Assembly (NCBI GenBank): GCA_030789695.1
Contig: CM061132.1
Coordinates: forward strand, 163,085,442-163,149,441
From: Scilla litardierei
Taxonomy: Eukaryota > Streptophyta > Magnoliopsida > Asparagales > Asparagaceae
DNA length: 64,000 bases
Direction: 5' to 3'
The translations under genes were made by a program, and so were the position numbers. The notes beneath the pieces were generated by a model. The model ran no database searches. It was not told the DNA's origin and saw only the letters and a program-made list of their open reading frames with translations. The number at the start of each line of letters is the position of its first letter. Position 1 is the stretch's first letter. Below are positions 62,792 to 64,000 of this stretch, piece by piece.

Positions 62792-63023
62792 ATATTAAAT
62801 CTTTCGAAGCTTTGCCAGTTTGCCGTTTCTGTTCAGAATTGAGTTTGCTTGTCTGTCTCACATTTCTTATCAGACATTTCTGCTTAAATCAATAACTTAA
62901 AATTTTATATTTATCCTTCATTTTGTGTTCAGGTACTATGAAGGGCAGATAACAGATTTCAATGAAGAAGATGCTGAGGAGATTGAGGAGCCTGAAGTCA
63001 AAATTACAGAAACTGCAGAGAAG
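13340..63023 (+). CDS. NAT10: RNA cytidine acetyltransferase (NAT10/Kre33 family), 16 internal exons, partial at both ends
   Basis: The product acetylates cytidine (ac4C) in 18S rRNA and, with an adaptor, in tRNA, using acetyl-CoA and ATP; it acts in the nucleolus. Exons: 13340-13511, 13596-13718, 14698-14871, 15105-15215, 15416-15549, 15642-15735, 18457-18555, 19832-19968, 20185-20279, 35170-35293, 35373-35460, 35679-35778, 35903-35955, 61160-61336, 61419-61456, 62933-63023. All introns are GT-AG and phases match, giving 1810 nt: the last base of one codon plus 603 codons with no stop. Order: N-terminal domain (exons 1-4 here), helicase-like ATPase with Walker A GRGKSA and Walker B VIDEAAA, then the start of the GNAT domain ([15 protein letters not shown]). 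From family knowledge about 65 residues are missing at the N terminus and about 360 at the C terminus, both outside the window. Introns of 14.9 and 25.2 kb are packed with TEs. The intact frame and clean splice sites argue for a functional gene. Confidence 0.95.
13596..13718 (+). CDS. NAT10: NAT10 exon (about residues 124-164)
   Basis: Forty-one codons, phase 0 at both ends, bounded by TTGTAG and GTATGC. It encodes [20 protein letters not shown] and the hydrophobic [17 protein letters not shown] segment, a strongly conserved part of the N-terminal domain (DUF1726/TmcA N-terminal type). The intron before it is only 84 bp. Confidence 0.94.
14698..14871 (+). CDS. NAT10: NAT10 exon (about residues 165-222)
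   Basis: Fifty-eight codons, phase 0. It begins [12 protein letters not shown] and includes [17 protein letters not shown] and [15 protein letters not shown], all hallmark NAT10/Kre33 N-domain sequence. Splice sites are TTTCAG and GTAACT. Confidence 0.94.
15105..15215 (+). CDS. NAT10: NAT10 exon (about residues 223-259)
   Basis: Thirty-seven codons, phase 0. It encodes a charged linker ([19 protein letters not shown]) followed by [15 protein letters not shown]. The acceptor is CCCAAG, a weaker AAG acceptor after a pyrimidine-rich TTTCCC run; the donor is GTGCAT. Confidence 0.92.
15416..15549 (+). CDS. NAT10: NAT10 exon with Walker A (about residues 260-304)
   Basis: It encodes the start of the ATPase/helicase module. 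The P-loop is [11 protein letters not shown], with the catalytic Lys at about residue 289, which matches the known ATP-binding Lys near 290 of the human enzyme. The exon ends inside a Gly codon (GG|G) before GTAGAA. Confidence 0.95.
15642..15735 (+). CDS. NAT10: NAT10 exon (about residues 304-335)
   Basis: It completes the split Gly codon and encodes [20 protein letters not shown] and [11 protein letters not shown], the strand after the P-loop in the RecD-like fold. The acceptor is CTACAG and the donor GTTCTT, a less common donor beginning GTT. Confidence 0.93.
15736..16610. other. Intron sequence without recognised feature
   Basis: Ordinary AT-rich intron. The only feature is a poly-G run followed by (TG)n near 16356-16375. 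Confidence 0.4.
16611..17053 (+). mobile_element. Solo LTR, Ty3/gypsy-like
   Basis: It starts TGATGTGGGTGC and ends GATCCGCATCA, the same TGAT...CCGCATCA termini as the LTRs of the full Ty3 element at 26275. The flanks GGTGC (16606-16610) and GGTGT (17054-17058) form a 5-bp duplication with one mismatch. It contains GCTAGGAGATAGGGTTTCAG, similar in position to the GCTAGGAGAGGGG of the intact LTRs. No internal region is present. Confidence 0.75.
17081..17452. repeat. 186-bp tandem duplication
   Basis: Two direct copies (17081-17266 and 17267-17452), both beginning GGGTTAAGGGGC or GGGGTA-adjacent and containing CTACCTGTGACTGTTGACTT and ATGAAGATGATTAGTGACTT, with only a few mismatches. It lies in the intron between NAT10 exons, about 1 kb before 18457. 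Confidence 0.9.
17453..18456. other. Intron sequence without recognised feature
   Basis: No TE or coding similarity seen. A short open frame at 17694-17930 (78 codons, ending in a His-rich run from CATCAG repeats) has no recognisable homology and is not called. Confidence 0.4.
18457..18555 (+). CDS. NAT10: NAT10 exon (about residues 336-368)
   Basis: Thirty-three codons, phase 0, encoding [15 protein letters not shown] and [12 protein letters not shown]. It follows TTGCAG and precedes GTATGT. It sits after a 2.7-kb intron that holds a solo LTR and a 186-bp tandem duplication. Confidence 0.94.
18556..19831. other. Intron sequence without recognised feature
   Basis: A 1.28-kb intron. Small open frames here (18815-19060, 19103-19411) look random, and no TE termini were recognised. 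Confidence 0.4.
19832..19968 (+). CDS. NAT10: NAT10 exon with Walker B (about residues 369-414)
   Basis: It encodes [16 protein letters not shown] followed by the Walker B/DEAA motif [11 protein letters not shown] (acidic pair at about residues 387-388), then [15 protein letters not shown]. It ends inside a Gly codon. The acceptor is TAATAG and the donor GTATGA. Confidence 0.95.
20185..20279 (+). CDS. NAT10: NAT10 exon (about residues 414-446)
   Basis: It encodes [20 protein letters not shown], the conserved YEGTGR motif of the ATPase module, then a variable linker ([10 protein letters not shown]). It ends in phase 1 (G|GT). The following intron is 14.9 kb and contains the Ty3/gypsy element. 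Confidence 0.93.
20752..21088 (-). repeat. 3' LTR of the gag-only element at 20.8-22.4 kb
   Basis: 337 bp. On the minus strand it starts TGCGTTTTGG and ends ACGTATCA. It holds a TATA-like AATTTATAGC (about 20984-20993 on the plus strand) and a pyrimidine-rich leader. There is no partner LTR in the window, so the outer edge rests on TG/CA termini only. Confidence 0.65.
21160..22390 (-). pseudogene. Degenerate Ty3 gag (nucleocapsid zinc knuckle)
   Basis: Read on the minus strand in at least three broken frames. The P/G/R-rich N-terminal part (about 22240-22400) is followed by gag core sequence ([20 protein letters not shown] near 21850-21905, then [17 protein letters not shown]) and [14 protein letters not shown] near 21545-21583. 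The zinc-knuckle [17 protein letters not shown] lies near 21255-21305, and an acidic tail ends at a TGA stop near 21172. The knuckle is nearly identical to that of the intact element at 28470. The ORFs seen on the plus strand here are antisense shadows. Confidence 0.8.
22391..23352. other. Intron sequence without recognised feature
   Basis: No TE or exon signature seen between the truncated gag-only element and the next solo LTR. Confidence 0.4.
23353..23772 (+). mobile_element. Solo LTR, Ty3/gypsy-like
   Basis: It starts TGATACAGATGGGG and ends AGATCGCATCA, the same terminal pattern as the LTRs at 26275 and 16611. The TATA-like TATTATAAATAACGG near 23521 is followed by a purine-rich leader and CAATAAATAAA (about 23691). 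The flanks are A-rich (AAAAA/AAAAC), so the duplication is only suggestive. Confidence 0.6.
23773..24699. other. Intron sequence with (CA)n tract
   Basis: No coding similarity. A (CA)12 microsatellite spans 24535-24559. Just after the LTR are several degenerate copies of a GATCG/AACCCCGATC motif (23860-24010). Confidence 0.4.
24700..26274 (-). mobile_element. L1-type LINE remnant, 3' half (continues at 32362)
   Basis: The minus strand encodes decayed plant L1 ORF2. From upstream to downstream: [10 protein letters not shown] near 26150, the reverse-transcriptase thumb region [17 protein letters not shown] (about 26050-26101) with HDNFLWNNK near 25850, then a zf-RVT-like [12 protein letters not shown] (about 25120-25160) and [20 protein letters not shown] (about 25027-25086). 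Frameshifts and stops are frequent. The Ty3 element at 26275-32361 was inserted into it, and the LINE resumes at 32362. The 3' end near 24700 is uncertain; no poly(A) tail was seen. Confidence 0.8.
26275..26637 (+). repeat. 5' LTR of the Ty3/gypsy element
   Basis: TGATACGC...CCGCATCA, 363 bp. The likely promoter is TATATAAG at 26411-26418 and the AATAAA-type poly(A) signal is at 26594-26599. It differs from the 3' LTR at two transitions near 26382 and 26390 (GGTCTTAGTTGTTG against GGTTTTAGTTGCTG). Confidence 0.97.
26411..26418 (+). promoter_or_regulatory. TATA box of the 5' LTR
   Basis: TATATAAG in a CATCAT..TGAGGGCGTGGG context, repeated at the same place in the 3' LTR (32135-32142). Transcription of the element would start about 25-30 bp downstream; this is an inference from position only. 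Confidence 0.7.
26641..26652 (+). promoter_or_regulatory. Primer-binding site (initiator Met tRNA)
   Basis: TGGTATCAGAGC, three bases after the 5' LTR. It is complementary to the 3' end of plant initiator-Met tRNA and is the standard primer site of plant Ty3 elements. Confidence 0.95.
27100..27470 (+). repeat. GC-rich 30-bp tandem repeats in gag
   Basis: About ten or more degenerate 30-bp units of the type GGGGCCGCCGAGGGCGGGCG + 10 bases. They encode a decapeptide like [10 protein letters not shown] in frame. The units at 27300-27328 and 27389-27417 are 29 bp; the first coincides with the gag frameshift. Long ORFs on both strands here come from the lack of stop codons in GC-rich DNA. Confidence 0.9.
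31988..31998 (+). promoter_or_regulatory. Polypurine tract of the Ty3/gypsy element
   Basis: GGGGGGAGTAG directly before the 3' LTR, the start site for plus-strand DNA synthesis. It also encodes the last pol residues (LGGVV), so pol overlaps the tract. Confidence 0.85.
31999..32361 (+). repeat. 3' LTR of the Ty3/gypsy element
   Basis: 363 bp with TG...CA termini, TATATAAG at 32135-32142 and AATAAA at 32318-32323. It is followed by the target duplication GCTTC. Confidence 0.97.
32362..32900 (-). mobile_element. L1-type LINE remnant, upstream half
   Basis: It continues the LINE interrupted by the Ty3 element. The minus strand gives [18 protein letters not shown] (about 32760-32800), then [20 protein letters not shown] (about 32640-32700). 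[20 protein letters not shown] follows at about 32590-32640, the palm region of plant L1 reverse transcriptase (usually DLQKAFD-type). Several frameshifts are present. The upstream border near 32900 is not defined. Confidence 0.78.
32901..35169. other. Intron sequence without recognised feature
   Basis: AT-rich and without a clear TE signature or coding similarity. It ends with the acceptor of the NAT10 exon at 35170. Confidence 0.4.
35170..35293 (+). CDS. NAT10: NAT10 exon (about residues 447-487)
   Basis: It resumes the frame after the 14.9-kb intron and encodes [20 protein letters not shown] and [20 protein letters not shown]. The [11 protein letters not shown] motif is typical of the family. 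It ends inside an Arg codon (AG|A). The acceptor is TAACAG and the donor GTAGGC. Confidence 0.95.
35373..35460 (+). CDS. NAT10: NAT10 exon (about residues 488-516)
   Basis: It encodes [20 protein letters not shown] then HKESEIFLQ, characteristic of the region linking the helicase and GNAT modules. The acceptor is TTCCAG and the donor GTAACC. The preceding intron is 79 bp. Confidence 0.95.
35679..35778 (+). CDS. NAT10: NAT10 exon (about residues 517-549)
   Basis: It encodes [20 protein letters not shown] and [24 protein letters not shown] is invariant in plant and animal homologues. It ends in phase 1. The donor GTACGG is followed at once by a (GT)13 microsatellite (35784-35809). Confidence 0.95.
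35784..35809. repeat. (GT)13 microsatellite at a splice donor
   Basis: It begins 5 bp downstream of the NAT10 exon end at 35778 (donor GTACGG). Confidence 0.95.
35903..35955 (+). CDS. NAT10: NAT10 exon (about residues 550-567)
   Basis: A short exon encoding [17 protein letters not shown], the entry into the GNAT domain. The acceptor is ATGCAG and the donor GTGTAG. It is followed by a 25.2-kb intron full of nested transposons. Confidence 0.94.
36160..37300 (-). mobile_element. Second L1-type LINE remnant, 3' end
   Basis: The minus strand encodes the C terminus of plant L1 ORF2: [20 protein letters not shown] (about 37150-37225), WNVQFNKLI near 37085, [20 protein letters not shown] (about 36775-36835, zf-RVT-like) and [18 protein letters not shown] (about 36525-36580). 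These occur in different frames with stops. It is a separate copy from the LINE at 24.7-32.9 kb. The borders are approximate. Confidence 0.75.
37900..38730 (-). repeat. Degraded LTR-like repeat, copy A
   Basis: It is similar over about 800 bp to 50420-51170. Shared blocks include CATCTCTCAG, TTCACTTGACTAATCAGGCA and TTGATGTGTTATGTGATTGC. Both are also weakly similar to part of the 2.9-kb solo LTR at 56880-59771 (ACCAATC..AGG.CGTGA, TAAGCA), so they are probably old LTR pieces in minus orientation. Copy A has a 29-bp tandem duplication at 38262-38319. Confidence 0.6.
38731..39431. other. Intron sequence, possibly internal TE remnant
   Basis: No coding similarity was recognised. It ends in AAGTGGAGGTAGGA, a polypurine-tract-like stretch directly before the LTR at 39432. 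Confidence 0.35.
39432..41657 (+). repeat. Left LTR of the old gag-only element
   Basis: 2226 bp. It starts TGTAACAGTCCATATTTTTG and ends CATGTCGTTACA. Probable promoter and leader features (TATTTATATCCC near 39942) match the right LTR. CTAAC at 41019-41023 is the empty target site equivalent to the insertion in the right LTR. Confidence 0.8.
41832..42965 (+). pseudogene. Ty3 gag remnant with two zinc knuckles
   Basis: The first open part (41832-42152) has an Asn/Asp-rich low-complexity N terminus from repeated GACAAC-type triplets, then [11 protein letters not shown]. After a stop, [20 protein letters not shown] and [12 protein letters not shown] (about 42153-42260) match the capsid start of Ty3 gag. 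Two CCHC-type knuckles follow near 42833-42935 ([13 protein letters not shown], then [15 protein letters not shown]). Stops and frameshifts are frequent. The right LTR begins about 190 bp later, with no pol between. Confidence 0.7.
44490..44773 (-). repeat. 3' LTR of the gag-only element
   Basis: 284 bp. On the minus strand TGTTAGATCTGG...CTATCA. It aligns along its length with 46926-47200, with scattered differences and small indels. Confidence 0.88.
44834..46901 (-). pseudogene. Gag of the gag-only element (frameshifted)
   Basis: It starts at ATG 46901, just after the [23 protein letters not shown], a charged helical N terminus as in the related copy at 52072. The P/G/R-rich stretch (46290-46520) is followed by Tyr/Gly-rich sequence with a 252-bp duplication (about 45717-46222). 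Then come the capsid core ([40 protein letters not shown]) and the knuckle [17 protein letters not shown] (about 44960-45010). It ends [16 protein letters not shown] and TAG at 44834. At least two frame changes separate 46293 from 45610. Confidence 0.85.
45717..46222 (-). repeat. 252-bp tandem duplication within gag
   Basis: Two direct copies, about 45717-45968 and 45969-46222. Shared blocks include CCTCCATGTGGCCCCT, CTCGTGGACCTCCGTGTCCC and CACCTTCGTCAACGTAATTC. The unit of 252 bp is 84 codons, so the duplication itself would keep the frame. Confidence 0.9.
46910..46921 (-). promoter_or_regulatory. Primer-binding site of the gag-only element
   Basis: TGGTATCAGAGC on the minus strand, four bases from the 5' LTR. 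It is the same initiator-Met tRNA site as in the intact Ty3 element. Confidence 0.92.
46926..47200 (-). repeat. 5' LTR of the gag-only element
   Basis: 275 bp. Minus strand TGTTAGATCTGG...AAACTTATA. The inner end is mutated (CTTATA where the other LTR has CTATCA). Confidence 0.88.
47915..50318 (-). mobile_element. PIF/Harbinger-like DNA transposon remnant
   Basis: The ends resemble each other in inverted orientation (GTGCTGTTTGGAAAA at about 47919; TTGCCAAACATGGCC ending at 50318). TTA follows at 50319-50321, as for a Harbinger TTA/TAA target. The left duplication is not clear. The interior carries a decayed Myb/SANT-like ORF on the minus strand, typical of PIF/Harbinger ORF1. No transposase DDE domain was recognised. 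The classification is tentative. Confidence 0.5.
48490..48975 (-). pseudogene. Myb/SANT-like DNA-binding protein remnant
   Basis: Minus strand, broken frames. [14 protein letters not shown] opens the Myb/SANT-like domain. It continues [40 protein letters not shown] and ends [15 protein letters not shown], the usual order of the Myb_DNA-bind_3 type domain. Frameshifts and at least two stops are present. It could also be a captured host gene piece. Confidence 0.6.
50420..51600 (-). repeat. Degraded LTR-like repeat, copy B
   Basis: 50420-51170 matches copy A (37900-38730). The following 51180-51600 is G-rich with long purine runs (GAGAGAGATT, AAAGAAAGAAAGG). Read on the minus strand it looks like an LTR promoter/leader region (pyrimidine-rich with GGGCCCA-type blocks). 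The gag copy at about 51706 follows. The ORFs here are low-complexity and not called. Confidence 0.5.
51706..54118 (+). mobile_element. Broken Ty3/gypsy element: 5' LTR, gag and start of protease
   Basis: The 5' LTR ends TTCTATCA at 52044. Its last 200 bp align with the LTR of the gag-only element at 44490-47200 (GGATGGTTGCC, CCAAGTTATC, TTCAGATTTGCTT). The start near 51706 is a guess from TG and LTR length. The PBS TGGTATCAGAGC is at 52048-52059. Gag follows from 52072, then protease [14 protein letters not shown] at about 54054-54095. Sequence similarity stops near 54118; there is no 3' LTR. Unlike the two gag-only elements it keeps the start of pol, so it is a truncated relative and not the same deletion form. 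Confidence 0.75.
52072..54118 (+). pseudogene. Frameshifted gag and protease fragment
   Basis: ATG 52072 opens [20 protein letters not shown], with a clear relative in the gag at 46901. A stop follows at 52258-52260. Later frames carry a GC-rich P/G/R region (52490-52740), the capsid pieces [20 protein letters not shown] (about 53165-53225), [20 protein letters not shown] and [10 protein letters not shown] (about 53431-53540), and the zinc knuckle [17 protein letters not shown] (about 53808-53860). An acidic stretch and the protease active site [10 protein letters not shown] come last. It is non-functional. Confidence 0.8.
54119..56874. other. Intron sequence without recognised feature
   Basis: AT-rich. 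A 53-bp tandem duplication (about 54306-54411, AATTCATCGCCAA(T/C)GAAACC) was seen. No TE termini or coding similarity was recognised. Confidence 0.4.
56880..59771 (-). mobile_element. Long solo LTR (2.9 kb)
   Basis: The termini are TGTAACGCCCC and GGGCCGTTACA, flanked by the perfect 5-bp duplication CAGGA (56875-56879 and 59772-59776). Read on the minus strand it begins TGTAACGGCCCG and has a TTTATCCCC-type promoter region and pyrimidine-rich leader (59640-59760). This suggests minus orientation. No gag or pol sequence and no internal LTR pair were seen. A short non-autonomous element cannot be ruled out, but a solo LTR explains the termini and duplication best. Small ORFs inside are not called. 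Confidence 0.75.
59777..61159. other. Last part of the 25.2-kb intron, no recognised feature
   Basis: No TE termini or convincing coding similarity. It ends with TATCTGCAG, the acceptor of the NAT10 exon at 61160. Confidence 0.4.
61160..61336 (+). CDS. NAT10: NAT10 exon with acetyl-CoA-binding strand (about residues 568-626)
   Basis: Fifty-nine codons encoding [39 protein letters not shown] and [20 protein letters not shown] is the acetyl-CoA-binding strand of the GNAT fold. The residue before IAVHP is His (CAC at about 61307-61309), where homologues known to me have Arg. The acceptor is CTGCAG and the donor GTAAAT. Confidence 0.95.
61419..61456 (+). CDS. NAT10: NAT10 exon, GNAT pyrophosphate loop (about residues 627-639)
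   Basis: A 38-bp exon encoding [12 protein letters not shown] plus two bases of an Arg codon. GYGS is the acetyl-CoA pyrophosphate-binding loop; a Gly in this loop is essential in the human enzyme. Homologues usually have Met before GYGS, here Ile. The acceptor is GCACAG and the donor GTGTGA. Confidence 0.93.
62165..62290 (+). repeat. Possible tRNA-derived SINE fragment
   Basis: AACAGTGGTAATGCC (about 62183-62197) resembles a Pol III A box. GGTTCAAACCCC at 62223-62234 resembles a B box, spaced about 26 bp after it. An A-rich run (AAAAGGAAAAAAAGG) follows. No flanking duplication was found, and the match could be chance. Confidence 0.3.
62727..62790. repeat. (TG)32 microsatellite
   Basis: 64 bp of uninterrupted TG about 140 bp before the last NAT10 exon of the window. 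Confidence 0.97.
62933..63023 (+). CDS. NAT10: NAT10 exon (about residues 639-669), last one in the window
   Basis: It encodes the completed Arg, then [20 protein letters not shown] and [15 protein letters not shown] is conserved, and the acidic stretch after it is the variable insert of the family. The donor is GTATGA. Nothing homologous to the next exon is seen in 63024-64000, so the gene runs off the window. Confidence 0.92.
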
Positions 63024-64000
63024 GTATGAACTTAAAACTGGATTTTTCATAGGTGGTTATACTACATTTGGATATTAAAATTATATAGCACAGTCCAGCT
63101 GTTAGGTTGTTGCAGAAGTCGTGCTTTTCCAAATGTATCTTTAACCACCTAGTCTGGACTTTCACCTAGCAATAGACATCAATAAGTTCATTAGTTCATC
63201 TTATTACGAAATACTTCATCTTGTAAACTTTTTCCTTCGAACTTTTTTACCTTTTAATTAGCAACAATTACTTGCAGTGATTTGCCAAATACTAGAGCTC
63301 TATTTGATTGTTCCTTTTAAATTATTTTCTTGTACTGAATTGAAAATAACAGATTGTATGACCTTTTCGTTATCTCAATTTATGTCTAGATTTGTTTTCT
63401 TATACCAGAATTTGACCCTGTGATTTAGATTTTCAAGTAGCATATAAAATTCCAACTGTATTGCGTGTGTGAGCATTACTATTCTAGGCATTGTCTTAAA
63501 AAAGTGTCCATATACGTGCTCAAGATGTCCTATTCGATTAGGCAAGTCGCTGGCTGTCCTTGCCCTTATCTTTGTTCAGGGCACACATTCTCTCTTAAAA
63601 GTGACTGTTAAAGTAGTTGGTTTTATTATCAAATTTCCATCCCACTTCCATTATTATGTAGTTGAATGACATACTTTACAAAATATATGTTGCTTGGACA
63701 TGTCTCAGACACCACATGACATCAAGATATCTGACACGACATGATATCATGATAGGAGTGTTCATGCTCATCACGATAGAGTGTTCATGCTGCATAGTTT
63801 ACAATTGTGAAGCGTGAAATTGTACTCCTACGAGGATAAGTATATATCTTACAAATTCTTATTTGAATGAAGAAGCCGTATTACTTACACTCTTGAGTTC
63901 TATCGTCTAATCCCCTCACACTATTCCCGTTGCTTCCTACAGTTTTCGTTTAACAACATAACTATTATGTGTTTATTGGTTCTTATGAGTTTTCTATAAC
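63024..64000. other. Intron sequence at the window end
   Basis: The intron after the exon ending at 63023 continues beyond the window. No further exon or TE was recognised. Confidence 0.4.

Larger units (their letters stand above)
61457..62932. other. Intron with microsatellite and a tRNA-like segment
   Basis: A 1.48-kb intron between the GNAT exons. It contains a possible SINE-like segment (62170-62290) and a (TG)32 microsatellite (62727-62790). Confidence 0.5.

Overview
This window is nuclear DNA of a flowering plant. It lies inside one very large, TE-filled gene on the + strand that encodes RNA cytidine acetyltransferase (NAT10/Kre33 family, the enzyme making ac4C in 18S rRNA and tRNA). 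Sixteen exons (13340 to 63023) splice at canonical GT/AG sites into one unbroken frame of 603 codons. They correspond to about residues 67-669 of a protein of roughly 1,030 residues. The first coding exon (about 65 codons) lies upstream of base 1, and the C-terminal exons lie beyond base 64000. The species cannot be fixed from the sequence. The long introns and the mix of Ty3/gypsy, copia, LINE, hAT and PIF/Harbinger-like debris fit a TE-rich angiosperm.

Layout. 1-13339 is intron 1. It holds an LTR-like fragment (about 1.03-1.96 kb) and a threefold nest: an LTR element without coding capacity, split by a hAT transposon (4340-11120, 8-bp TSD), itself split by a copia-type solo LTR (6375-7951, 5-bp TSD). 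A short hairpin (MITE-like) follows near 12.1-12.26 kb. 13340-20279 carries nine exons: the N-terminal domain and the first part of the helicase-like ATPase module with its Walker A and B motifs. Their introns hold a solo LTR (16611-17053) and a 186-bp tandem duplication.

20280-35169 is a 14.9-kb intron. It contains a 5'-truncated gag-only Ty3 element (20752-about 22390, minus strand), a solo LTR (23353-23772), and an L1-type LINE split by a recent, nearly intact Ty3/gypsy chromovirus (26275-32361; LTRs 363 bp differing at 2 positions; TSD GCTTC). 35170-35955 carries four exons. 35956-61159 is a 25.2-kb intron. It contains a second LINE tail, two related degraded LTR pieces, an old LTR element with gag remnants only (39432-47840), a gag-only Ty3 element inserted in its right LTR (44490-47200, TSD CTAAC), a PIF/Harbinger-like remnant with a Myb/SANT-like ORF, a broken gag copy (51.7-54.1 kb) and a 2.9-kb solo LTR (56880-59771, TSD CAGGA). 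61160-63023 carries the exons that begin the GNAT acetyltransferase domain.

How it works together: the only host gene visible is NAT10, and everything else is transposon material accumulated in its introns. The most notable observation is that two separate minus-strand Ty3 elements share one structure: gag, a stop codon, then directly the last codons of pol plus the polypurine tract and LTR. This points to a gag-only, pol-less retrotransposon family that has itself been mobilised.
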